From: Streptomyces sp. Q6
GTDB lineage: Bacteria; Actinomycetota; Actinomycetes; Streptomycetales; Streptomycetaceae
DNA length: 64,000 nt
NCBI RefSeq assembly: GCF_036967205.1
Contig: NZ_CP146022.1
Coordinates: 8,060,001 to 8,124,000 of the forward strand
Reading direction: 5' to 3'
Under the pieces are notes generated by a model. The model saw only the letters and a program-made list of their open reading frames with translations. It was not told the DNA's origin and made no database searches. Positions 25,557 to 34,020 of the stretch are shown here, in pieces. Position numbers and translations under genes: made by a program. How positions within the stretch are numbered: position 1 is the stretch's first letter; every line of letters starts with the position of its first letter.

Positions 25557-26582
25557 GTGCGCGTACTACTGACCGGACATCAGGGCTACCTGGGCACCGT
25601 GATGGCCCCGGTCCTCACCGCCGCCGGACACGAGGTCGTCGGCCTCGACTCCGGCCTGTTCGCCGACTGCGTCCTCGGCGAGCCGCCCGCGGACCCCTCG
25701 GGCCACCGCGTCGACCTGCGCGACGTCACCGCCGAGCACGTGGCCGGTGTCGACGCGGTGATCCACCTGGCGGCGCTCTCCAACGACCCCCTGGGATCGC
25801 TGGCGCCCGAACTCACCTACGACATCAACCACCACGCCTCCGTACGCCTGGCCCGGCTCGCCCGCGAGGCCGGGGTGCGCCGCTTCCTGTACGCGTCGAC
25901 ATGCTCGGTCTACGGCGCGTCCGGCGGGGACGATCTGGTGACCGAGGACGCCCCGCTGCGCCCGGTGACGCCGTACGCCGAGTCCAAGGTGCGGGTCGAG
26001 GACGACCTGCACGCGCTCGCCGACGGCGACTTCACCCCGGTGTTCATGCGCAACGCCACCGCGTTCGGCTACTCGCCCCGGCTGCGCGCCGACATCGTCC
26101 TGAACAACCTGGTGGGCCACGCGCTGCTGTCCGGCGAGGTGCTCGTGCTCTCCGACGGCACCCCGTGGCGTCCACTGGTGCACGCCGCCGACATCGCACG
26201 GGCCTTCACGGCCGCCCTGACGGCACCTCGGGAAGCCGTGCACGACCGGGCGTTCAACATCGGCAGCGAGACCAACAACGTCACCGTCGCCGAGATCGCC
26301 GAGCAGGTCGCCGAGGCGGTGTCCGGCGCGAAGGTGCGGATCACGGGGGAGAACGGCTCCGACCCGCGCTCCTACCGGGTGGACTTCTCCCGGTTCCGCG
26401 CCGCGATCCCCGGCTTCGACTGCGAGTGGACCGTGAAGCAGGGCGCCCTCGAACTCGCCGACGCCTACCGGTCGTTCGGGCTCACCAAGGACGACTTCGA
26501 GAGCCGCTTCACCCGGCTCGCCGTCCTGCGCGCCGCGTCCGCGTCCGGCTCCGTCGACGACACCCTGCGGTGGCGCGGATGA
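25557..26582 (+). CDS. NAD-dependent sugar-nucleotide epimerase/dehydratase
   Basis: A 341-residue extended SDR. The Rossmann motif is LLTGHQGYLG at the N terminus, with IHLAALSNDP, the catalytic Ser in YASTCSVYG, YAESK for the Tyr-Lys pair, and RPLVHAADIARAF, typical of nucleotide-sugar epimerases and reductases. In C-methyl-sugar routes a related protein reduces or epimerises C4 or C5 after methylation, which fits its position after the methyltransferase and nucleotidyltransferase. GTG 25557 is 3 nt after the previous stop and the end overlaps the next start by 4 nt. Confidence 0.9.
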   Translation: MRVLLTGHQGYLGTVMAPVLTAAGHEVVGLDSGLFADCVLGEPPADPSGHRVDLRDVTAEHVAGVDAVIHLAALSNDPLGSLAPELTYDINHHASVRLARLAREAGVRRFLYASTCSVYGASGGDDLVTEDAPLRPVTPYAESKVRVEDDLHALADGDFTPVFMRNATAFGYSPRLRADIVLNNLVGHALLSGEVLVLSDGTPWRPLVHAADIARAFTAALTAPREAVHDRAFNIGSETNNVTVAEIAEQVAEAVSGAKVRITGENGSDPRSYRVDFSRFRAAIPGFDCEWTVKQGALELADAYRSFGLTKDDFESRFTRLAVLRAASASGSVDDTLRWRG

Positions 26583-27853
26583 CCGCTCCGGGCGAGGAGA
26601 TGCACGCACTGGTGGAGCGGCTCTATCCGCTCTGCCGGAGCATCACCGGGGACGGCGTGCGCGCCACCCTGGACATCGTCGGCGAGTACCTGCCGCTCCA
26701 GGTGCACGAGGTGCCCACCGGAACGCAGGTGCTCGACTGGACGGTGCCGCAGGAGTGGAACATCCGGGACGCGTACATCGCCGACGCCTCCGGCCGGCGG
26801 GTCGTCGACTTCGCCGCGTCCAGCCTGCACGTGCTCGGCTACAGCGTGCCCGTGGCGCGCACGATGCCGCTCTCCGAGCTGCGCGCCCATCTGCACACCC
26901 TGCCCGACCGGCCGAAGTGGGTTCCGTACCGCACCAGTTACTACAAGCCGGAGTGGGGGTTCTGCCTGGCCCAGGAGACCCTGGACGCACTGCCCGACGG
27001 TGAGTACGAGGTGCGGATCGACTCCACCCTCGCCGACGGCCACCTCACCTACGCCGAGCACGTGGTCCCCGGCCAGGTGCCCGACGAGGTGATCGTGTCC
27101 TGCCACGTCTGCCACCCGTCGCTGGCCAACGACAACCTGGCCGGCATCGCCGTGGCGACGTTCCTGGCCCGCTCGCTGGCCGAGCGGAACCCGTACTACA
27201 CCTACCGGTTCATCTACGCGCCCGGCACCATCGGCGCGATCACCTGGCTCGCCCGCAACAAGGAGCGGGTGGAGCAGGTGAAGCACGGCGTGGTCCTGGC
27301 CTGCGCCGGGGACCGCGGGCAGCTGACGTACAAGCGGAGCAGGCGCGGCGACGCCGAGATCGACCGCGTGCTGCGACACGTCCTCACCGCCTCCGGACGA
27401 CCGCACGAGATAAGGGAGTTCACCCCCTACGGCTACGACGAGCGGCAGTACTGCTCGCCCGGCTTCGATCTCGGCGTGGGCTCGCTCACCCGGACCCCGT
27501 ACGCCGGGTACCCCGAGTACCACACCTCCGCGGACAATCCGGACTTCGTCTCCCCGGAGGCGATGGCCGACACGCTCGCCGTCTGCCGCGAGGCGTTCGC
27601 CGTCCTCGACCGCAACCGCAGCTACCTCAACCTCAGCCCGTACGGCGAACCGCAGTTGGGCCGCCGCGGTCTGTACGACGCCCTCGGCGGCCGCAGCGAC
27701 ACCAAGGAGGCCCAGCTGGCCATGCTCTGGGTTCTCAACCTCTCCGACGGCGAGCACAGTCTCCTCGACGTCGCCGAGCGGTCCGGGCTCCCGTTCGACA
27801 CCGTCGCCACAGCGGCCGACGCCCTGCGCGGCGCCGGTCTGATCAAGGCGTGA
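26579..27853 (+). CDS. DUF4910 aminopeptidase-like protein with C-terminal winged helix
   Basis: A 424-residue protein. The N-terminal part starts LYPLCRSITGDG and has EWNIRDAYI, the DUF4910 pattern; the centre has an M28-peptidase-like metal site in SCHVCHPSLANDNLAG (about 178-193) and EYHTSADNPDFVSPE; the last 70 residues resemble a small winged helix (LSDGEHSLLDVAERSGLPFD). Members recur in sugar and polysaccharide clusters next to C-methyltransferase and nucleotidyltransferase genes, but their reaction is not established to my knowledge. A hydrolase or transferase acting on an amide-bearing sugar is possible. Overlaps of 4 nt at both ends show that it belongs to this pathway. Confidence 0.82.
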   Translation: MTAPGEEMHALVERLYPLCRSITGDGVRATLDIVGEYLPLQVHEVPTGTQVLDWTVPQEWNIRDAYIADASGRRVVDFAASSLHVLGYSVPVARTMPLSELRAHLHTLPDRPKWVPYRTSYYKPEWGFCLAQETLDALPDGEYEVRIDSTLADGHLTYAEHVVPGQVPDEVIVSCHVCHPSLANDNLAGIAVATFLARSLAERNPYYTYRFIYAPGTIGAITWLARNKERVEQVKHGVVLACAGDRGQLTYKRSRRGDAEIDRVLRHVLTASGRPHEIREFTPYGYDERQYCSPGFDLGVGSLTRTPYAGYPEYHTSADNPDFVSPEAMADTLAVCREAFAVLDRNRSYLNLSPYGEPQLGRRGLYDALGGRSDTKEAQLAMLWVLNLSDGEHSLLDVAERSGLPFDTVATAADALRGAGLIKA

Positions 27854-29157
27854 GACCGATGACCACGGAGGGGGAGAAGACGACGGCGGCGGCCGGACCC
27901 GCCCGACGGACCGCCACGCGGGCCGTCGTCGGCCGGCTGTCCTGGGGACTCGCCGACCAGGCGGCCTCCAGCATCTCCAACTTCGCGGTGGGCATCTACG
28001 TGGCCCGCGAGCTCGGGCTGACCGCGTTCGGCGTGTTCAGCCTGGCCTGGGTCACCTACGGGGTCGTGCTCAGCATCTCCCGCGGCCTCGCCACCGACCC
28101 GCTCGTGGTGCGCTTCAGCGGCGTGCCCGACGCGACGTGGCGCGACGCGGTGGCCCGGTCCTCGGGGACCGCGCTGAGTGTCGGCGCCGCCATCGGCGCC
28201 GGCTGTCTGGCGGTCGGACTGGCCGTCGGCGGAGCGGTGGGTCCCGCGTTCGCCTGCCTCGGCGTCATGCTTCCCGGACTGCTGCTCCAGGACGCCTGGC
28301 GTTACGCGTTCTTCGCCACCGGCGCCGGACGCAAAGCGTTCATGAACGACCTGGTGTGGGGCGTCGCGCTGGTCCCGGCCCTGGTGGTGGCCGCTCGTGC
28401 GGGCGGCGTCGCCGCGTTCGTGCTCGCCTGGGGCGGGTCCGCCGCGGTGGCCGCCGGGTACGGCTGCTTCCAGTCGGGCATCCGGCCCCGGATGAGCGGA
28501 GTCCGCGGCTGGCTGCGCGACCACCGCGACCTCGGCTACCGCTACCTCGTCGAGAACGTGGGCGTCAGCGGCGCGAGCCAGCTGCGCGCGTACGGGCTCG
28601 GCGCGATCGTCGGGGTCAGCGCGGTCGGTGTCGTCCGCGGCGCCGAACTCCTGCTCGGCCCGTTCATGGCCGTGCTGATGGGCCTCTCGCTGGTCACCGT
28701 GGCGGAGGCGGCACGGGTGGTACGGCAGGCCCCGCACCGACTGGGCGGCTTCTGTCTGCTGCTCGGCGCCGGACAGGCCGTCGCCGCACTCCTGTGGGGA
28801 TCAGCGCTGCTCCTCATGCCGGACCGGCTCGGCGCGTTCGTGCTCGGCGACGTCTGGAGCGCCTCCTCGGCGCTCATCGTGCCGGTCACCCTCGGCGTCG
28901 CCGGTGCGGGGCTCGGAACCGGGGCGGCGGCCGGGCTGCGCGCCCTCGCCGCCGCCCGGCGCAGTCTGCGCAGCCAGCTGTTCGCCTCCACCTTGTACGT
29001 CATCGGCGGGCTCGGCGGTGCGGCCGTGGCCGGCACCGTCGGTTCGGCCTGGGGCGTGGCCGCCGCGACCCTCGGCAGCTCCGCCGTGTGGTGGCTGCAC
29101 CTGCGGTCCGCCCTGCGTGAGCACCACCACAACCCCCCCGAAGTGAGGACGTCATGA
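27850..29157 (+). CDS. Wzx-like polysaccharide flippase
   Basis: A 435-residue multi-pass membrane protein of the MOP/Wzx superfamily, with about twelve hydrophobic segments starting with SWGLADQAASSISNFAVGIY and VARELGLTAFGVFSLAW, the typical first two helices. It would flip undecaprenyl-linked repeat units to the outer face for the Wzy-like polymerase encoded upstream. GTG 27850 gives the same 4-nt overlap used at many junctions in this operon; ATG 27859 is an alternative. Confidence 0.88.
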   Translation: MRPMTTEGEKTTAAAGPARRTATRAVVGRLSWGLADQAASSISNFAVGIYVARELGLTAFGVFSLAWVTYGVVLSISRGLATDPLVVRFSGVPDATWRDAVARSSGTALSVGAAIGAGCLAVGLAVGGAVGPAFACLGVMLPGLLLQDAWRYAFFATGAGRKAFMNDLVWGVALVPALVVAARAGGVAAFVLAWGGSAAVAAGYGCFQSGIRPRMSGVRGWLRDHRDLGYRYLVENVGVSGASQLRAYGLGAIVGVSAVGVVRGAELLLGPFMAVLMGLSLVTVAEAARVVRQAPHRLGGFCLLLGAGQAVAALLWGSALLLMPDRLGAFVLGDVWSASSALIVPVTLGVAGAGLGTGAAAGLRALAAARRSLRSQLFASTLYVIGGLGGAAVAGTVGSAWGVAAATLGSSAVWWLHLRSALREHHHNPPEVRTS

Positions 29158-30101
29158 ACCTTCACCCCCGGTTGAGCATCGGCCTGCCCGTGTACAACGG
29201 CGAGGAGTACCTGGCCGAGTCGCTCGACGCCCTGCTCGGCCAGACCTACGAGGACTTCGAGCTGGTCATCACGGACAACGCCTCGACCGACGGGACCGAG
29301 GAGATCTGCCGCAAGTACACGGCACTCGACTCGCGCGTCCGGTACCTGCGGCTGCCCCGGAACATCGGCGCCGCCCCGAACCACAACTACGTCTTCACGC
29401 AGTGCCGCGGCGAACTGTTCAAGTGGGCCTCGCACGACGACCTCTACGCCCGCGACCTGCTGCTGCGCTGCGTCGAGGCCCTGGACGAGCGCCCCGACGT
29501 GGTCCTCGCGCACTCCGGGCAGGCGGTCATCGACGGCCAGGGCCAGGTCACCGTCCCGTACGAGTACGGGATCGCCACCGACTCGCCGTCCGCGCCGGAG
29601 CGGTTCCGCAGCTTCCTGTTCGCGCCCGGCGGCGACGACTTCTACGGCGTGATGCGCGCGGACATGCTGCGCCGGGTGCGGCCGCACGACAGCTACCACC
29701 ACGCGGACCGCACGTTCGTCGCCGAGATCGTCCTCAACGGGCCTTTCCACCAGGTCCCCGAGCTGCTGTACTTCCGCCGCGACCACCCCACCCGCGCCGA
29801 GCGGGCCAACCCGTCCAAGCGGTCCCGGTGCGTCAACCTCGACCCGCGCCGGGCGGGTGCCCTGCACCCGACGCCGCGGCTGCTCGCCGAGTACGTCTGG
29901 GGCTTCGCCTCGGCGATCCGGCGGGCGCCGCTCTCCCCGGCCGACCGCCGCGCCTGCTTCCGCCACCTGGCCGCGTGGATGGCCAGCCGGGCCCGGCCCG
30001 GCGCGGGCGAGCGGGTCGAGGACCGCGCCCCGGTCGACCCGGACCTGCTCACCGTCTCCGTCGACGCCGTCGTCGCCGGGCGGGAGAGGCGGCGGGCATG
30101 A
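29154..30101 (+). CDS. GT2 glycosyltransferase
   Basis: A 315-residue GT-A enzyme opening with LSIGLPVYNGEEYLAESLDA and QTYEDFELVITDNASTDGT, the GT2 nucleotide-binding segment; ASHDDLYARDLL carries the metal-binding DD pair. No membrane segment is evident, so it acts at the inner face of the membrane and adds a sugar by inversion to the repeat unit. Overlaps of 4 nt with the flippase and the pyruvyl transferase place it at the end of repeat-unit assembly. Confidence 0.9.
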   Translation: MNLHPRLSIGLPVYNGEEYLAESLDALLGQTYEDFELVITDNASTDGTEEICRKYTALDSRVRYLRLPRNIGAAPNHNYVFTQCRGELFKWASHDDLYARDLLLRCVEALDERPDVVLAHSGQAVIDGQGQVTVPYEYGIATDSPSAPERFRSFLFAPGGDDFYGVMRADMLRRVRPHDSYHHADRTFVAEIVLNGPFHQVPELLYFRRDHPTRAERANPSKRSRCVNLDPRRAGALHPTPRLLAEYVWGFASAIRRAPLSPADRRACFRHLAAWMASRARPGAGERVEDRAPVDPDLLTVSVDAVVAGRERRRA

Positions 30102-31323
30102 CGCGCGCGCCCCGGGTCGGGGTGTTCGGCCTGCTCGGCTCCGGCAACCTCGGCAACGACGGCTCCCTGGAGGCCGTCCTCGGTCACCTGCGCGCGGCGC
30201 ACCCGGCCGCGATCGTGGACGCGCTGTGCGGCGGGCCCGAGGCCGTCGCGGCGCGGTACGGGATCCCGCGACGCGGCTGCACTGGAACCGGGCGGAGTAC
30301 CGGACCGCGTCGCGCGCGGGCGCCGTCGCCGCGAAGGGCCTCGGCAAGGTCGTCGACGCGTTCCGCACCGCCGCCTGGGTGCGCCGGCACGACGTGGTGA
30401 TCGTGCCCGGCATGGGCGTCCTGGAGGCCACGCTGCCGCTGCGGCCCTGGGGCTTCCCGTACGCGCTGTTCCTGCTCTGCGCGAGCGGCCGGATGTTCGG
30501 TACCCGGGTCGCGCTGGCCGGAGTCGGCGCAGCACCGATCGGCAACCGGCTGACCCGCGCCCTGGTGCGCCGGTCGGCGCGGCTCGCCACGTACCGCTCG
30601 TACCGGGACACGCAATCCCGCGACGCGATGCGGGAGATGGGCGTGGACACCAGCCGCGACGCCGTCCACCCGGACCTCGCGTTCGCCCTCCCCGCGCCCG
30701 CCGCGGCCGCGCCCTCGGACGCGCCGGGCACGGTGTGCGTCGGCGTGATGGACTTCCACGGAAGCGACGACGACCGCGCCCGCGCCGAGGAGATCCACCG
30801 GCGCTACCTCGACGGGACCGTCCGGTTCGTCCGCGCGCTGGTCGAGGACGGCCGGCAGGTCCGGCTGCTCACCGGCGACGGGTGCGACGCCCCGGTCGTG
30901 ACCGCGATCCTCGACGCCGTGGACTCGCCGCTGGTCACCGCCACCGAGACGGCGTCGCTCGCCGACCTGATGAAGGAGACCGCGGCCGCCGACACCGTCG
31001 TCGCGACGCGCTACCACAACCTGATCTGCGCCCTGAAGACCGGCACCCCCACCCTCGCCCTCAGCTACGCGGCGAAGAGCGACGCGCTCATGGACCGGAT
31101 GGGCCTCGGCGCGTACGTGCACCCGGCCCGTGAGGTCGACGCCGACCGGCTGCTCGCCCAGTTCCGCGAGGTGGAGGAGCGCGCGGCGGAGTTGCGCGAG
31201 ATCCTCGCCGAGCGGAACCGGATCGCCGCCAGCCAACTCGCGGACCAGTTCGCCGCGTTGAGCGCGGCCCTGCTCCCCACGACCGCCCCCGTCCCCACCC
31301 CTGCCACCCGAGAGGCCCCATGA
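30098..31323 (+). pseudogene. Polysaccharide pyruvyl transferase, one apparent frameshift
   Basis: The first 57 codons (VGVFGLLGSGNLGNDGSLEA) and the remaining part in another frame (HWNRAEYRTASRAG, VVIVPGMGVLEATLPLRPWG, VALAGVGAAPIGNRLTR, TRYHNLICALKTGTPTLALS, YAAKSDALMDRMGL) together make a CsaB/WcaK-like pyruvyl transferase, which adds a 4,6-ketal pyruvate to a sugar and contributes negative charge. The frame breaks near 30266-30270; adding one G (CCCG to CCCGG) gives IPATRLHW and 408 residues. Start and stop each overlap the neighbours by 4 nt, so the gene is probably whole in the organism and the break is a sequence error. Confidence 0.82.
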
Positions 31324-31871
31324 AAGCGACCGAAGTCCCGGAGATCGCGGGCGCGTTCCTCTTCGAGCCGACGCCGTACGCCGACGAGCGCGGCTTCTTC
31401 TGCCGCACCTTCGACGCCGACGTCGTCCGGTCGGTCGGCCTCGACCCGCACGCCTTCGTCCAGGACAGCCTGTCCCGCTCGGTGCGCGGGGTGGTGCGCG
31501 GCATGCACCTGCGCTCCGGTGACGGCGAGGCCAAACTGGTGCGGTGCTCGTCCGGGCAGGTCTTCGACGTCGTCGTGGACCTGCGGCCGACGTCGCCGAC
31601 CTATCTCAACCAGGCGTACTTCGAACTGTCCGGCGAGACGCAGACGACCGTGTACATCCCGGCGGGTTGCGCGCACGGCTTCCAGGCGCTGACGGAGACG
31701 GCCGACACCTCGTACCGGATCGACCGTCCGCACGACCCCGCCGAGGACGTCACGATCGCCTTCGACGACCCGGAACTCGCCATCCCCTGGCCGCTGCCGG
31801 CCACTCTGATGTCCCGGCGGGACCGGGAGGCACCGAGCCTCGCCGAGGCACTGAAGCAGCAGGAGGCGTGA
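31320..31871 (+). CDS. RmlC-like dTDP-sugar 3,5-epimerase
   Basis: A 183-residue cupin of the RmlC family. It has FEPTPYADERGFFCRTFD at the start, RGVVRGMHLRSGDGEAKLVR with His63 and Lys72 at the usual catalytic positions, YIPAGCAHGFQAL and Tyr132 in TSYRID. RmlC epimerises C3 and C5 of dTDP-4-keto-6-deoxyglucose; the usual GLHYQ is GMHLRS here, so the substrate may be a different 4-keto sugar such as the C-methylated one. RmlA, RmlB and RmlD are not in this window. ATG 31320 overlaps the previous stop by 4 nt. Confidence 0.88.
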   Translation: MKATEVPEIAGAFLFEPTPYADERGFFCRTFDADVVRSVGLDPHAFVQDSLSRSVRGVVRGMHLRSGDGEAKLVRCSSGQVFDVVVDLRPTSPTYLNQAYFELSGETQTTVYIPAGCAHGFQALTETADTSYRIDRPHDPAEDVTIAFDDPELAIPWPLPATLMSRRDREAPSLAEALKQQEA

Positions 31872-31872
31872 C

Positions 31873-33204
31873 GTGGGCGCGGACACCGAAGAATTCGACC
31901 TTCCCCTGTCGCGCGCGGCGAACGAGCGGCTGCACGCCCTGATCCCCGGTGGCGCGCACACCTACGCCAAGGGCGACGACCAGTACCCCGAGCACCTGGC
32001 GCCGGTGATCAGCCACGGCCGCGGCGCCCACGTGTGGGACATCGACGGCAACCGCTACCTCGAGTACGGCTCGGGCCTGCGGTCCGTCAGCCTCGGCCAC
32101 GCCCATCCGCGCGTCACCGAGGCGGTGCGGCGCGAACTCGACCGGGGCAGCAATTTCGCCCGGCCCTCGATCGTCGAGGTCGACGCGGCGGAGCGCTTCC
32201 TGGCCACGGTGCCGACCGCCGAGATGGTGAAGTTCGCGAAGAACGGCTCCGACGTCACGACCGCGGCGGTGCGCCTCGCGCGCGCCGTCACCGGCCGCCC
32301 CCGGGTGGCCCTCTGCGGCGATCACCCGTTCTTCTCCACCGACGACTGGTTCATCGGGACGACACCGATGTCCGCCGGGATCCCGGCGGCGACCACCGAG
32401 CTCACCGTCGCGTTCCCGTACGGGGACCTCGCGGCCACGGAGGAGTTGCTCACCCGGTACCAGGACGAGGTGGCCTGCCTGATCCTCGAACCGGCCGGTC
32501 ATGCCGAGCCGCCGCCCGGCTACCTGGAGGGCCTGCGCGCCCTGGCCGACCGGCACGGCTGCGTCCTGATCTTCGACGAGATGATCACCGGCTTCCGCTG
32601 GTCGGAGGCGGGCGCCCAGGGTTTGTACGGCGTCGTCCCCGACCTCTCCACGTTCGGCAAGGCGCTGGGCAACGGTTTCGCCGTCTCCGCCCTCGCCGGG
32701 CGCCGCGAACTGATGGAGCGGGGCGGACTGCGCGACCCCCGCGAGCGGGTGTTCCTGCTGTCCACGACGCACGGCGCCGAGACACACTCCCTGGCGGCCG
32801 CGATGGCCGTGCAGACCACGTACGCGGAGGAGGGCATCACGGATCGGCTGCACGTCCTCGGCGAGCGGTTGGCCGCCGGTGTCCGCGACGTCGCGGCGAG
32901 CATGGGGGTCGGCGAGCACGTCGTCGTCCGGGGCCGGCCGAGCAACCTGGTCTTCGCCACCCTCGACGAGCACGGCCGGCCGTCCCAGGAGTACCGCACC
33001 CTGTTCCTGCGCCGGCTCCTCGCCGGCGGGGTGCTCGCCCCCTCGTTCGTGGTGAGCAGCGCGCTCACCGCAGCCGACGTCGACCGGACCGTCGATGTCG
33101 TGGGCCAGGCGTGCGCGGTGTACCGCAAGGCGCTGGACGCCGGCGACCCGGGCCCGTGGCAGGGCGGGCGGCCGGTGAAGCCGGTCTTCCGGCGTCTGGC
33201 CTGA
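31873..33204 (+). CDS. Class III aminotransferase, glutamate-1-semialdehyde aminomutase-like
   Basis: A 443-residue PLP enzyme with SRAANERLHALIPGGAHTYA, NRYLEYGSGLRSVSLGHAHP, FAKNGSDVTTAAVRLARA, LIFDEMITGFRWSEAGAQG and the PLP Lys263 in STFGKALGNGFAVSAL. It resembles glutamate-1-semialdehyde 2,1-aminomutase, but its place at the end of a sugar operon suggests transfer of an amino group to a keto sugar or side chain rather than haem synthesis. GTG 31873 follows the RmlC-like stop by 1 nt. Its stop lies 2 bp from the end of the convergent PAP2 gene, with no terminator visible between them. Confidence 0.88.
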   Translation: MGADTEEFDLPLSRAANERLHALIPGGAHTYAKGDDQYPEHLAPVISHGRGAHVWDIDGNRYLEYGSGLRSVSLGHAHPRVTEAVRRELDRGSNFARPSIVEVDAAERFLATVPTAEMVKFAKNGSDVTTAAVRLARAVTGRPRVALCGDHPFFSTDDWFIGTTPMSAGIPAATTELTVAFPYGDLAATEELLTRYQDEVACLILEPAGHAEPPPGYLEGLRALADRHGCVLIFDEMITGFRWSEAGAQGLYGVVPDLSTFGKALGNGFAVSALAGRRELMERGGLRDPRERVFLLSTTHGAETHSLAAAMAVQTTYAEEGITDRLHVLGERLAAGVRDVAASMGVGEHVVVRGRPSNLVFATLDEHGRPSQEYRTLFLRRLLAGGVLAPSFVVSSALTAADVDRTVDVVGQACAVYRKALDAGDPGPWQGGRPVKPVFRRLA

Positions 33205-33206
33205 CG

Positions 33207-33965
33207 TCAGCGGCGCTTCCGGCGACCGGAGTCGGCCACCCGGTCGACGCACCACGCGGTCGCCGGAACCACCGCCATCGCCGTGCACCACCCGCCGAGG
33301 ACGTCGGTCGGGTAGTGCGCGCCCAGGGCGACCTGCGCCCAGCCCATGGCGGAGCCGGCCAACAGCGCGGCGGCGAGCACCAGCACAGTGCCCGCCGTCC
33401 GGCCGAGGCCGAGCCGCCCGGTGACGATCAAGGCCACCACGAGGGCGAGCGCGGTGGCGAAGGCGGTGTGCCCGCTCGGATAGGACAGGTTGTCGGGGCC
33501 GTGGATGGTGCGCCCCACCACGTACTTGAGCAGCGTCGTCGTCACCACGGCCACGGCGGTACCGGCGACGACCAGGACCGCCGCGCGTGGCCTCCGTAAC
33601 AGCAGACAGCCCGCGACGGCGGCGACGATCAGCACCGCCGAGCCCGCGGGCTCACCCCAGAAGTCCGTGGCCAGCGCGACATCACGCCACGGCCCCCGCA
33701 CACTGTCCGCCGTCGGCTCGACGAACCACCGGTCCACCGTGCCGGGTCGGGTGTGACCGGCGTACAGGACGCCGAGCACGACGACGATCAGCGCGGCGAG
33801 GGCGGCGAACAGCCCGAGCGGTGCGCGCAGCGACAGGGGCAGGACCGGGGGAGCCGGCCGGTCGGTCACTTCCGGGTCCGCCGCTCGCAGGCCGTCCAAC
33901 GCTGTCCCCCCGTCGTGTCCGACCCCTGCGGTGTCGGGATCGTCCCTCCTTGTCACCCTACCCAT
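33207..33965 (-). CDS. PAP2-family membrane phosphatase
   Basis: A 252-residue protein with about five to six membrane segments and the lipid phosphate phosphatase motifs: KYVVGRTIHG, SYPSGHTAF and the final GAHYPTDVLGGW with the catalytic His-Asp. It would dephosphorylate a lipid phosphate or polyprenyl pyrophosphate on the outer face of the membrane. Beside a Wzy-type operon a role in recycling undecaprenyl pyrophosphate is attractive but unproven. ATG 33965 is chosen because upstream in-frame starts would lie inside the terminator hairpin of the GH62 gene. Confidence 0.88.
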   Translation of the reverse strand: MGRVTRRDDPDTAGVGHDGGTALDGLRAADPEVTDRPAPPVLPLSLRAPLGLFAALAALIVVVLGVLYAGHTRPGTVDRWFVEPTADSVRGPWRDVALATDFWGEPAGSAVLIVAAVAGCLLLRRPRAAVLVVAGTAVAVVTTTLLKYVVGRTIHGPDNLSYPSGHTAFATALALVVALIVTGRLGLGRTAGTVLVLAAALLAGSAMGWAQVALGAHYPTDVLGGWCTAMAVVPATAWCVDRVADSGRRKRR

Positions 33966-33974
33966 CCCTCGGTC

Positions 33975-34002
33975 GCCCGGAGGGGCAAAACCCCCTCCGG
34001 GC
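33975..34002 (-). terminator. Terminator hairpin after the GH62 gene
   Basis: An 11-bp perfect stem, GCCCGGAGGGG paired with CCCCTCCGGGC, encloses a CAAAAC loop. It begins 19 bp after the GH62 stop and precedes the PAP2 start. It has no U-tract, as is common for Streptomyces terminators. Confidence 0.75.
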
Positions 34003-34020
34003 AACGGAGTTGTGGTGCCG

